DNA of 64,000 nucleotides from assembly GCF_047345415.1 (NCBI RefSeq), contig NZ_JBLFEP010000004.1, positions 1-64,000 on the forward strand. The letters are read 5' to 3'. This stretch comes from Maribacter_C sp947494565 (GTDB taxonomy: Bacteria > Bacteroidota > Bacteroidia > Flavobacteriales > Flavobacteriaceae). Made by a program: the position numbers and the translations under genes. Below the pieces are notes generated by a model. That model did no database searches. It was not told the origin of the DNA and saw only the letters and a list, made by a program, of their open reading frames with translations. Shown one piece after another: positions 54,264-63,461 of the stretch (its first letter is position 1; every line of letters starts with the position of its first letter).

Positions 54264-55688
54264 ATGCACATGAGACATCTTTTAGCCTTACTATTCGTCA
54301 TGTATATCCCTTGGGGATCTACGGCACAACAAACAACGACAGTTGAACCTGCAAAAAAGCCCAATATTATCTTGCTCTTTGCCGATGATGCAGGTTATGC
54401 CGATTTTGGTTTTCAAGGGAGTACGGAAATGATCACACCCCATTTGGACAAACTTGCATTAGAGGGTGTGCGATTTACCCAGGCCTATGTGACACATCCG
54501 ACCTGCGGGCCTTCACGTGCAGGATTGATGACCGGAAAATCACAGTACCGATTCGGGTATGAAGAAAACAATGTACCCACATATATGAGTGCCGTTTCGG
54601 CAGTTGACGGAACCGAAATGGGCCTTCCGATAGAAGAGGTAACCATGGCCGATTACCTAAAAAAACAAGGCTATGCTACAGCAATCTATGGGAAATGGCA
54701 TTTGGGGGGAGCTGATAGGTTCCATCCAACGAAAAGGGGATTCGATGAATTTTACGGATTTCGTGGCGGTGCGCGCAGTTATTTTGAATACACAGAAGCA
54801 CCGAAAGATCGCATGAATCTAATGGAAAGAGGTTTTGGAAAATTTGAAGAATCCAAAGCATATCTTACGGAGGCTATTGCAAACGAATCCCTGGATTTTA
54901 TCGAGCGAAATAGTAAAATCAACAAGCCATTCTTTGCTTTTCTTTCCTTTAATGCCGTCCATACTCCGATGGATGCAGTTCCAGAGGATTTGGCAAAATT
55001 TCCAGAATTGACCGGTAAACGTAAAATTGTGGCTGCAATGGGCTTGGCTTTAGATAGGGCTGTGGGTAAAGTATTGAACAAGCTAAAAGAATTGGGTATT
55101 GATAAAAACACTATTGTGGTTTTTACTAATGATAATGGGGGGCCAACGGATGCGAATGCATCGAGCAATCTCCCCTTAAGTGGCATAAAAGCAACTCATT
55201 TAGAAGGAGGTATTCGAGTGCCTTTTCTAATGAAGTGGCCCGGTAAACTTACCCCAAATACAACCTATACAAAACCGATAAGCACTTTTGACTTGCTTCC
55301 TACCTTCTTTAAGGCAGCTGGTGGAGACACTAAAAATCTAAAGGATATTGATGGCGTAGATTTACTTCCCTATATCAATGGAACTCTAACAGAACGGCCG
55401 CATGAAACCCTTTTTTGGAAACGTGATGCCCGAGCTGTTATGCGAAAAGGCGATTGGAAATTCATTCGTTTCCCCGATCGGCCCGCAGAACTGTTCTATT
55501 TACCGGAGGATGAGCGTGAATTGAACAATCTGGCCGACAAAGAACCGGAGCGCTACTTGCAAATGTACAAGGAGCTCTTCGCTTGGGAAGCCACTTTAGA
55601 GCGCCCTAGATGGCTGCTGAAAAAAGAGTACGAATGGCGGGATGTGCAACGTATGGATAAGTTTTGGTCTAAAAAGAATAACCAATAA
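54264..55688 (+). CDS. S1 family sulfatase
   Basis: The 474-residue protein has a signal peptide (LLALLFVMYIPWGSTAQ), LLFADDAGYADFGF (metal ligands), formylglycine motif CGPSR with Cys81, AGLMTGKSQ, GKWHLGGADR and FTNDNGGP. The second Met (54270) is an equally good start. It follows a 130-bp gap (54134-54263) that could hold a second promoter or a transcript end; I see no clear element there. Seven bases separate it from the GH127 gene. Confidence 0.9.
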   Translation: MHMRHLLALLFVMYIPWGSTAQQTTTVEPAKKPNIILLFADDAGYADFGFQGSTEMITPHLDKLALEGVRFTQAYVTHPTCGPSRAGLMTGKSQYRFGYEENNVPTYMSAVSAVDGTEMGLPIEEVTMADYLKKQGYATAIYGKWHLGGADRFHPTKRGFDEFYGFRGGARSYFEYTEAPKDRMNLMERGFGKFEESKAYLTEAIANESLDFIERNSKINKPFFAFLSFNAVHTPMDAVPEDLAKFPELTGKRKIVAAMGLALDRAVGKVLNKLKELGIDKNTIVVFTNDNGGPTDANASSNLPLSGIKATHLEGGIRVPFLMKWPGKLTPNTTYTKPISTFDLLPTFFKAAGGDTKNLKDIDGVDLLPYINGTLTERPHETLFWKRDARAVMRKGDWKFIRFPDRPAELFYLPEDERELNNLADKEPERYLQMYKELFAWEATLERPRWLLKKEYEWRDVQRMDKFWSKKNNQ

Positions 55689-55695
55689 ACTGTTT

Positions 55696-57798
55696 ATGAA
55701 ACGGAGGCACTATTTTGGTTTGGCTACAATGATTATCGCTCCCTTACTACTCATTTCATCCTGTCGGAATTCAAGTGAAAAATCGGAAAAACCCAAAATT
55801 GTAAAACCCAAAACCACTGCCATGATAAAAGACAATGCCCGCGGCATCATCAATAATACGGAGAGTCCGCATGTCAAATTAAAAAGTATCGATATCGGTG
55901 ATTGTCATTGGACGGATGGTTTTTGGGCGGAAAAATGGAAACAGGCCGAGGAAACGATGGTGCCGTACATGGGAAGCTTATTGAAAGGGGATATCGGTCA
56001 CGGACTCAACAACTTCAAGATCGCGGCAGGTCTAAAAGAAGGGGAGCATCAAGGATGGTGGTGGCATGATGGGGATTTCTATAAATGGATGGAGGCCAGT
56101 ATGTACATCTATGCAGTGAACAAGAACGAGAAAATCGTTCAAGAAATGGATGAGATCATTACTATTATAGGGCAGGCACAGCAAGACAACGGATATCTGT
56201 CCACGCCAATAATCATTCGCGATGATCTGGAACCTTTTTCCAACCGAAAATACCATGAACTTTATAACAGCGGGCATTTACTGACAAGTGCTTGTATTCA
56301 CCATCGGGTGACCGGAAAGACCAACTTCCTGGATATCGCGATCAAACATGCCGATTATCTCTACGACCTTTTTGTACCTATTACCCCTGAGCTCGAACGG
56401 TTCGGGTTCAATCAGACCCAGATCATGGGCTTGGTAGAATTGTATCGAACCGTTCAGGACAAACGTTATTTAGAACTTGCCGAACAGTTTATTAATCTTC
56501 GAGGTACCTACGAAATAAACGATACCGCGGCGACCAAAGGCTATCCGATTGGTGATATGGTGCAAGAACGGGTTCCGCTGAGAGAGGAAACCGAAGCGGT
56601 AGGTCATGCGGTGTTAGCGTTGTATTACTATGCCGGCGCAGCGGATGTTTATGCCGAAACCGGAGAAAAAGCATTAATCGATGCTTTGGACAGACTTTGG
56701 GATAACGTGACCCATAAAAAAATGTACGTAACCGGGGCTGTTGGTCAAACACATTATGGAAGGTCTTCCAGATTAGATAAAATCGAAGAGGGGTTCATAG
56801 ATGAATATATGATGCCGAATATGACAGCTTACAATGAAACTTGTGCCAATATCTGCAATTCGATGTTCAATTACCGTATGTTGACCCTCACCGGTGATTC
56901 CAAACACGGTGATATCATGGAATTGGTGTTGCACAATAGCGGGCTTTCAGGCATTGGTCTTGGAGGCAAGGATTATTATTATTCCAATCCCTTACGAAAA
57001 ATTGATGGCGCATTGGATTATGAGCATATGAACGTAGAATTCCCAGAAAGACAACCCTATTTAAAATGTTTTTGTTGCCCACCGAATTTGGTTCGAACGG
57101 TGGCCAAGTCTCCCGCGTGGGCATACAGTAAAACCGAAAAGGGCCTCGCCATAAACCTCTATGGAAGTAACAAATTGGAAACAACGTTGTTGGATGGTTC
57201 TGCTCTTAAACTTTCCCAAAAAAGCAATTACCCTTGGGATGGTGCAGTAGAAGTGACCCTGGAAGAAGCTAAATCGGAGCCTTTTGAAATAACATTGAGA
57301 ATTCCGGCATGGGCTAAAGGAAGTACCTTAACAATAAACGGTGAGTCCCTTGCCAATGTCACATCAGGTAGTTTTGCAAAAATCGAACGCCAATGGTCCA
57401 CAGGAGATGTTATTTCCTTACATATGCCAATGGAGGCCAAATTGATCGAAGGACATCCGAGAATTGAAGAGGTCAGAAATCAAGTAGCGGTTAAAAGAGG
57501 TCCCATTGTCTATGCTCTCGAGTCCCCTGACCTTCCCAAAGACACTGATATTACAGACGTTTATATCTCAAGTAATAAAGAACTCAGGGCTATACATAAA
57601 ACCGATGTCTTAGGTGGGGTGACTACCCTAGAAACCGATTTGCTCATCCGTAAAGATGCGCTAAAAAGCATGTACAATGAGGTATCAAAACCAAAGTTTG
57701 AACGCTTCTCCACACAATTGATTCCGTATTACACCTGGAGTAATAGGGGGCAAAGCGAAATGACCGTTTTCATGCCCGTAATTTGGGCTAACGAATAA
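55696..57798 (+). CDS. GH127 family glycoside hydrolase, lipoprotein
   Basis: The start at 55696 (MKRRHYFGLATMIIAP) yields a lipobox (LLLISSCR); the longer frame upstream overlaps the sulfatase. The 700-residue protein has the (alpha/alpha)6 barrel and zinc-site residues of GH127: E-T-C (Glu381, Cys383) and CFCCPPN (Cys460-Cys461, one the nucleophile). GH127 includes beta-L-arabinofuranosidases and, in carrageenan loci of marine flavobacteria, 3,6-anhydro-D-galactosidases. The sulfatase and GH16 context favours the latter, but this cannot be settled from sequence alone. Confidence 0.9.
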   Translation: MKRRHYFGLATMIIAPLLLISSCRNSSEKSEKPKIVKPKTTAMIKDNARGIINNTESPHVKLKSIDIGDCHWTDGFWAEKWKQAEETMVPYMGSLLKGDIGHGLNNFKIAAGLKEGEHQGWWWHDGDFYKWMEASMYIYAVNKNEKIVQEMDEIITIIGQAQQDNGYLSTPIIIRDDLEPFSNRKYHELYNSGHLLTSACIHHRVTGKTNFLDIAIKHADYLYDLFVPITPELERFGFNQTQIMGLVELYRTVQDKRYLELAEQFINLRGTYEINDTAATKGYPIGDMVQERVPLREETEAVGHAVLALYYYAGAADVYAETGEKALIDALDRLWDNVTHKKMYVTGAVGQTHYGRSSRLDKIEEGFIDEYMMPNMTAYNETCANICNSMFNYRMLTLTGDSKHGDIMELVLHNSGLSGIGLGGKDYYYSNPLRKIDGALDYEHMNVEFPERQPYLKCFCCPPNLVRTVAKSPAWAYSKTEKGLAINLYGSNKLETTLLDGSALKLSQKSNYPWDGAVEVTLEEAKSEPFEITLRIPAWAKGSTLTINGESLANVTSGSFAKIERQWSTGDVISLHMPMEAKLIEGHPRIEEVRNQVAVKRGPIVYALESPDLPKDTDITDVYISSNKELRAIHKTDVLGGVTTLETDLLIRKDALKSMYNEVSKPKFERFSTQLIPYYTWSNRGQSEMTVFMPVIWANE

Positions 57799-57820
57799 AC
57801 CACCAATACGCATAAACCAT

Positions 57821-59398
57821 ATGACCGATCATAAAAAGAATGCCTACAAATACGCGACAATTGTAGCCATGGGTGGCTTTGTCTTCGGTATCGATGCAGC
57901 GCTGATTTCCGGCACGACCAATTACCTTACGGAAGAATTTGCCCTCAATGAATTACAACTTGGTGCGGCCGTGGGAGCGGCGGCTTGGGGCGTATTGTTG
58001 GCACTTGTATTCGTGGGGTACGCGGTCAACAAGATTGGACGAAAAAGAGCCTTGCAAATTTCCGCGGCCGTCTATTTGATTTCCGCTCTTGGTTCTGCCT
58101 TTGCACCCAACTATTGGATCTTCCTATCTGCTCGATTTTTAGGTGGACTGGCCTTCAGTTCTATTTCAATGGCTTCAATGTATATAGGCGAAATTGCCCC
58201 GCCCAAGTGGCGTGGCAAGCTCGTTTCCATGATTCAGATCAACATTGTGGTGGGCCTATCCGCCGCTTATTTCATCAACTATATGATACAAAATTGGGCC
58301 AATTCAGGAGCGGAATGGGTCATCACTTTGGGTATCGATACCAATACTTGGCGCTGGATGCTTGGTTCGGAGATTATTTTTGCCCTTTTATGGTTGATCC
58401 TTTTGATGTTTATCCCTCACAGTCCGGTATGGTTGGTGCTTCAAGAACGAATTGAAGAGGCAAAGGAAACCCTGAAAAGGGTTATATCGGAAAATGAAGT
58501 TGAAACCCATATTGTAGAAATGAAAGAATCGCTACAAACAATGGGGGCAGATCATTCGGATTGGGCACAATTCAAAGAAATATTTAACCGGCCGATGCGA
58601 ATTACGTTTATCATTGCGGCGACCTTGGCTATCGTACAACAATCTACCGGTATTAATGCAATACTGTTTTATGCCCCCACAGTATTTGAACAATTGGGTA
58701 TGGGCACCGATGCGGCATTTTCACAAGCCATTTGGATAGGTGTGATTAGCGTCATATTCACCGTTTTAGGGTTACTTCTTGTAGATAAGATCGGGCGCCG
58801 CCCAATGGTTCTTGGGGGACTACTATGGATTATTATTAGCCTGGGCATTTGCTTTTATGGGTTTCATAATGCCACCTATTCCCTATCAAAAGAAAATGTT
58901 GTTGAACTTACCGAAGTGTCAGGTGCAGAACGGTTGAATATACTGATAGATACGTCTTATGATAGCGACATTGACTTCAAGGAGGCATTGATGGAAACTC
59001 TGGGTGAAGAAGAGGCTAAAAAACACTCAAGCGCCTTGATTCAAAAGGCAGCTAATCTTAATGGTCTATTGATTTTGATAGGAATATTAAGTTTTATAGC
59101 CGCATTTCAATCGACCATAGGTCCTGTGATGTGGGTACTTTTTTCTGAAATATTTCCAATATCAAATCGAGGAATCGCGATACCCGTTTTTGTATTCCTA
59201 ACCAGTATAACCAGTTCATTGATACAAACATTTTTCCCGTGGCAATTAGAGAATCTAGGCATAGGTTCAACACTGCTTTTTTATGCAAGTACGGTGGCCA
59301 TTGGACTTGTCATTCTTTTTATCTATTTGAAGGAGACCAAAAACATGACGATCGAAGAAGTACAATTGGCCTTGGCACCAAAAAAGAAATCAGAATGA
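57821..59398 (+). CDS. MFS sugar porter
   Basis: The 525-residue protein has about 12 membrane helices and sugar porter signatures: GRKRAL, a PHSPVWL segment (for PESPRWL), QQSTGINAILFYAPTVF and DKIGRRPMV. A hydrophilic insert of about 60 residues (around 360-420) sits between helices 9 and 10. It probably imports galactose or a related monosaccharide by proton or sodium symport across the inner membrane. Its stop overlaps the GH16 start (ATGA). Confidence 0.92.
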   Translation: MTDHKKNAYKYATIVAMGGFVFGIDAALISGTTNYLTEEFALNELQLGAAVGAAAWGVLLALVFVGYAVNKIGRKRALQISAAVYLISALGSAFAPNYWIFLSARFLGGLAFSSISMASMYIGEIAPPKWRGKLVSMIQINIVVGLSAAYFINYMIQNWANSGAEWVITLGIDTNTWRWMLGSEIIFALLWLILLMFIPHSPVWLVLQERIEEAKETLKRVISENEVETHIVEMKESLQTMGADHSDWAQFKEIFNRPMRITFIIAATLAIVQQSTGINAILFYAPTVFEQLGMGTDAAFSQAIWIGVISVIFTVLGLLLVDKIGRRPMVLGGLLWIIISLGICFYGFHNATYSLSKENVVELTEVSGAERLNILIDTSYDSDIDFKEALMETLGEEEAKKHSSALIQKAANLNGLLILIGILSFIAAFQSTIGPVMWVLFSEIFPISNRGIAIPVFVFLTSITSSLIQTFFPWQLENLGIGSTLLFYASTVAIGLVILFIYLKETKNMTIEEVQLALAPKKKSE

Positions 59399-60819
59399 AA
59401 AATATACTCATTGTAATCTTTTCGATTTCTGGATGTATTGCACAACAAACAAAAAAGGCGTTTCCGGCCTCAGACCCAAACAATGAAGGCGGATGGGTTT
59501 TAAATAAAGAAGTAAGCGACGAATTCGAAGGCAAAGAACTGGACCGAAGCAAGTGGTTTATCGAAGGTGAGCATGGCGACTATTATATTTGGAAAGGCCG
59601 AGCTCCCTCCCAATTCGTGCCCCATAATGTTCGCGTTGAAAATGGGAAGTTAAAACTGCGAACTGCTTGGGAGCCTAAATATGAATTCATTCAAGAGTCG
59701 TATACCGATGGCGCCATGGGTACGGCCAAGTATGGAGAATATAAGGAAGAACCAATGCCGGTGACCACTGCTGCGGTCATTACGAAAAAACGATTCCTGA
59801 ATGGTTATATGGAAGTCAAATCAAAGTCGGGCAATGCCGCAATTACCGCAGCTTTCTGGGGAATAGGCTACGAGCAAGAATTGGATGTTTTCGAGCAAAT
59901 GGGAAACCCAAAGAAAGGTGAAAAAATCACGGCAACGAGTTCATTGGCCACGGCCCATGATTGGAGTCCGCCTGCACAAAGGCCAACAAATGTATTTCAG
60001 CATGTTGAACACCTTCCCTATCGTACTGCAGACGATTTTCATATCTATGGCGCCGATTGGGGCGAAGACTATTTGAGCATTTACATCGATGGTCAACTGG
60101 TTCATCACTTCACGCAAGATGATGTAGGGTTGGATTGGGTACTGAACAATCCTATGGAGGTTTGGCTCGATTCCGAAATTTTCTTTTGGCTCGGGATGCC
60201 CCATAAAGAAGAACTCCCGGTGGACTTTGAAATAGAGTACCTGCGTGTATGGCAAAAGCCGAATGATAATCTTTTGGCGCGGCAGTTTTATGGCTTTGAA
60301 GGACCTATGCTCTACGAAGAACAGCCACGTCCTTTAAAAATGGTGCCCGAAAGCTCAGAAACCAACGATTATCAAAAGTTTTGGGAAATAGATAGCCTCT
60401 CCTCAAAATACTTTTCCATTGTAGAAGGCGACTATGCCACCGGAGTCAACAGCTTGCGATTTTCCGGTTTGGGGAAAAATGAAAAATTGGAAACCGACAA
60501 CGTAATTGCCTTATCCCCGGCTGGGGCCATCAACATTCCCCAAGGAACGTATGAGCTTTCACTGAACCTATGGTTAGACCAAGGAAGGCCCGTAAAACAA
60601 CTACACCTCTCGTTTGAAAATCCGAAACTTGACATTCCAATTGACCTAACTGGTTTGGAAAGACGCCAATGGATATCCGTTAAAAAAACGTTCTTGAAAG
60701 CGGAAGCTTCCAGTACAAACGACCGATTTAAGATCGAAGTTAGAAAAGTAGATGTACCTGATAAAAAGGCGACCCCGTTTTTCATTGATACTATCGAAAT
60801 ACGTCCAAAACAAAAATGA
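59395..60819 (+). CDS. GH16 family galactanase, lipoprotein, with C-terminal beta domain
   Basis: The start at 59395 (MKNILIVIFSISGCIAQQ) has a lipobox; frame upstream overlaps the MFS gene and encodes no signal. The 474-residue protein has VSDEFEGKELDRSKW, the catalytic motif ELDVFE (Glu162, Asp164, Glu167; the beta-bulge form ExDxxE shared by agarases, porphyranases and kappa-carrageenases) and FHIYGADWG. Residues about 320-474 form a second beta domain of unknown role. It is the only endo-acting enzyme of the operon. Agar, porphyran or furcellaran are candidate substrates. Confidence 0.88.
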   Translation: MKNILIVIFSISGCIAQQTKKAFPASDPNNEGGWVLNKEVSDEFEGKELDRSKWFIEGEHGDYYIWKGRAPSQFVPHNVRVENGKLKLRTAWEPKYEFIQESYTDGAMGTAKYGEYKEEPMPVTTAAVITKKRFLNGYMEVKSKSGNAAITAAFWGIGYEQELDVFEQMGNPKKGEKITATSSLATAHDWSPPAQRPTNVFQHVEHLPYRTADDFHIYGADWGEDYLSIYIDGQLVHHFTQDDVGLDWVLNNPMEVWLDSEIFFWLGMPHKEELPVDFEIEYLRVWQKPNDNLLARQFYGFEGPMLYEEQPRPLKMVPESSETNDYQKFWEIDSLSSKYFSIVEGDYATGVNSLRFSGLGKNEKLETDNVIALSPAGAINIPQGTYELSLNLWLDQGRPVKQLHLSFENPKLDIPIDLTGLERRQWISVKKTFLKAEASSTNDRFKIEVRKVDVPDKKATPFFIDTIEIRPKQK

Positions 60820-62465
60820 ACCTCATGAGAATAGCTTTTTTCTTCATTCTAATCGTTTTGGGAGTTGCTTGTAAGGGCGAAAAGCCCATTGAGCAAACCA
60901 TAGCAAAAAGACCCAATATCTTGTTTATTGCGGTTGACGACCTTCGCCCTGAACTTGGGGCCTATGGATCTGAAATCGCGATTACCCCAAATATCGATAA
61001 ACTGGCTACGGAAGGACTACTATTCGAAAACGCCTATTGTCAACAAGCGATTTGCAGTCCCTCTCGGGCAAGTTTGATGACCGGTGCGCGACCAGAAACT
61101 ATTGGGGTCTTTGAGAATTATACCTATTTCCGAGATGAAAATCCCGATATCATTACGCTACCTCAGCATTTTAAGAACAACGGGTATGAAACGGTATATA
61201 CCGGAAAGATCTATCACGGGAGGTTTACGGACACCGCACTATCTTGGAGCAGAAAACCAGCGCTGAACAAGATAAAACATGCGAAACCGGACTATCCTGG
61301 GGCCTATGCCTTGAAAAAAAATCAAGAAATTTATAAAAAGAACCAAGCTGAAATTCGAGCGAAATACAATAGTGTTAGCCATTATGCCCTAGGTAGAGGA
61401 CCTGCTTTTGAAATGGCCGATGTCGAAGACCATGAATACATTGATGGCTACCATACCGAATTGGCCATTGCTACCATGGAAGAGATGGTCGAGAAAAATG
61501 AAAAACCCTTCTTTTTAGGCCTTGGTTTTCGATTGCCCCATTTGGACTGGAACGCACCCAAAAAATACTGGGATTTGTACGACCGAGACGATATTCCTAT
61601 GGCGACCCATACTACAGCGCCCGAAAACGCCGCTGCCATGGGGCTTCACGCTTCTTTTGAACTTCGAGTGCGCCATGGCATCCCTAAAACTGGCCCAATT
61701 GAAGGCGAGTTGGCAAAAACCCTCAAACATGCCTATTTGGCTTCGGTAAGTTATGTAGACGCGCAAATCGGAAAAATGATCTCGGCCCTAGAGCGGACCG
61801 GACAACGTGAAAATACGGTTATCATTCTTTGGAGCGATCATGGATGGCATCTAGGTGATATGGGCGTATGGGGTAAGGCCACAAATTATGAAATCGCTAC
61901 TAGGGTACCGCTGGTAATCAACACGCCCGATATGCCGGAAAGCACTCGTGGGCAAAAAACAAAAGCCCTAGTGGAACTTGTTGATATATACCCTACACTA
62001 GCCGAGTTGTCAGGACTTGAACTACCTGATCATCTAGAAGGCCAAAGTTTTGTTCCCTTGCTCGATAATCCTAAAAGAACGTGGAAGAAAACCGCATTTA
62101 GTCAATTTCCGACTCCGGCCCTACGCGAATGGGCCGCAAACCCCTTGACCGCCCAAATGAGGGAAACTTACTTTGGTCCGCTGATTAACGAGGTGGAAGG
62201 CCGAATTATACAACAACAAGCGGAGAAATGGGATCGTGATCTATATGAAAATCGATTGATGGGCTACTCTATGCGTACGGAACACTTCCGCTTCGTCGCT
62301 TGGAAAGACCGAACAACTACAGAAATGGCACCTATTGCCGTTGAACTCTATGACCATCGCACCGATCCTTCGGAAACCAAAAATATCGCTGCGGAACATC
62401 CGGATATTGTGGCGGATCTGACCACACAACTCCAGGCAGGCTGGAAGAGTAGCTTAGCCCATTAG
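60816..62465 (+). CDS. S1 family sulfatase, iduronate-2-sulfatase-like, lipoprotein
   Basis: The 549-residue protein has a lipobox (LIVLGVACKG), FIAVDDLRPELG (metal site), formylglycine motif CSPSR with Cys80, and TGKIYHGR and SDHGWHLGDMG, the pattern of iduronate-2-sulfatase-like S1 enzymes, which in marine bacteria often desulfate galactans. It overlaps the GH16 stop by ATGA; Met4 (60825) is an alternative start. It is the last gene of the operon, convergent with the AraC regulator after 11 bases. Confidence 0.9.
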   Translation: MNLMRIAFFFILIVLGVACKGEKPIEQTIAKRPNILFIAVDDLRPELGAYGSEIAITPNIDKLATEGLLFENAYCQQAICSPSRASLMTGARPETIGVFENYTYFRDENPDIITLPQHFKNNGYETVYTGKIYHGRFTDTALSWSRKPALNKIKHAKPDYPGAYALKKNQEIYKKNQAEIRAKYNSVSHYALGRGPAFEMADVEDHEYIDGYHTELAIATMEEMVEKNEKPFFLGLGFRLPHLDWNAPKKYWDLYDRDDIPMATHTTAPENAAAMGLHASFELRVRHGIPKTGPIEGELAKTLKHAYLASVSYVDAQIGKMISALERTGQRENTVIILWSDHGWHLGDMGVWGKATNYEIATRVPLVINTPDMPESTRGQKTKALVELVDIYPTLAELSGLELPDHLEGQSFVPLLDNPKRTWKKTAFSQFPTPALREWAANPLTAQMRETYFGPLINEVEGRIIQQQAEKWDRDLYENRLMGYSMRTEHFRFVAWKDRTTTEMAPIAVELYDHRTDPSETKNIAAEHPDIVADLTTQLQAGWKSSLAH

Positions 62466-62476
62466 GGGTGATGACC

Positions 62477-63316
62477 TCAAGTAAGACCGTGCTTCTTTCG
62501 ATAAACCAAGGGCGTGCAGTTCTTGAACTTGTTGAATTGCTTGTGAAAGAAAGGCAACGACTCATACCCGCAAAAGTATCCTATTTCGGCCACCGAATAA
62601 TCCGTATCCAATAGCATTCTAGATGCCCTATTGATACGATACTCGTTCAAAAAAGTAAAAAAGGAACGCCCCATCATTTTTGAAAAAAATCGTGAAAATG
62701 ACTGTTCGGATAAACTGACTAAATCGGCAACTTCCTTTAGATATATTTTTCGTTCAAAATACTTAGAAACGAATTCGTGTATGGTCGACATGCGGCTTCC
62801 ATACTCTGTGGGCAAGTCATCAATGAAACTAGCCTCAGATAACGTTCGATAGGGGCATTTAGCAAGCGCGGTAAGTAGTTCTAATAGTTGAATATATAGT
62901 TCGTGTCCCTCGAGGCTTGGCAACCTTTTGAGGGTTGGAATCAGTTCTTTTGTTTCCTTAAAATCGAATAGCATACCCTTGGCCGCAGTACGTAACAAAT
63001 CGAAAACGACCTGCAGTTCGGGAACTTTTGGAAAAATACCAACGTTCCATTGCACCACTAAGGACCTTGATTGATTTTGCCCATTCTGGGCATTTTTCCA
63101 GCAGTGGGGAAGGTTCGATCGGAGCAGTACCAATTCCCCAGGTTCGTATGAACCCACATAGTCCCCAATAAATTTGGTACCGGTACTTTCTTCGATATAG
63201 GTCAGTTCATGTTGTGGATGAAAATGCCAAGGTGTGTCAAAATTGTCCGCAGCATAACTGAATCCAAGTATGGACTTTTCCTGACCTAAGGGAATGGGTT
63301 CTAAATAAGGTTTCAT
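62477..63316 (-). CDS. AraC-family regulator with cupin sensor
   Basis: The 279-residue protein has an N-terminal cupin (WHFHPQHELTYIEE, HCWKNAQ) and two C-terminal helix-turn-helix units (YLKEVADLVSLSEQSFSRFF and YSVAEIGYFCGYESLPFFHK). Such regulators bind sugars and activate the adjacent glycan genes. It is divergent from the P450 gene, with an inverted repeat between them that may be its operator. It is well placed to control both the P450 and the convergent operon. Confidence 0.9.
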   Translation of the reverse strand: MKPYLEPIPLGQEKSILGFSYAADNFDTPWHFHPQHELTYIEESTGTKFIGDYVGSYEPGELVLLRSNLPHCWKNAQNGQNQSRSLVVQWNVGIFPKVPELQVVFDLLRTAAKGMLFDFKETKELIPTLKRLPSLEGHELYIQLLELLTALAKCPYRTLSEASFIDDLPTEYGSRMSTIHEFVSKYFERKIYLKEVADLVSLSEQSFSRFFSKMMGRSFFTFLNEYRINRASRMLLDTDYSVAEIGYFCGYESLPFFHKQFNKFKNCTPLVYRKKHGLT

Positions 63317-63345
63317 ACACTATTACATCTGAATAAATTCTTAAA

Positions 63346-63378
63346 AATACATATTTTAAACAGAATAGCATATGTATT
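63346..63378. promoter_or_regulatory. inverted repeat, possible AraC or P450 operator
   Basis: AATACATAT (63346-63354) and ATATGTATT (63370-63378) are perfect 9-bp inverted arms with a 15-base spacer, in the 145-bp gap between the AraC-type gene and the P450 gene. The centre-to-centre distance of the arms is 24 bases, compatible with a dimer on two turns. Possible -7 element TAAGTTTT follows toward the P450 gene. Function inferred from position. Confidence 0.4.
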
Positions 63379-63461
63379 GAACAAAATCGATTACTTGTTT
63401 TGAAATAATAATGCTAAGTTTTGTGAAAAGGAAAATAACAATCCCAAAAGCCACAGTTGTG

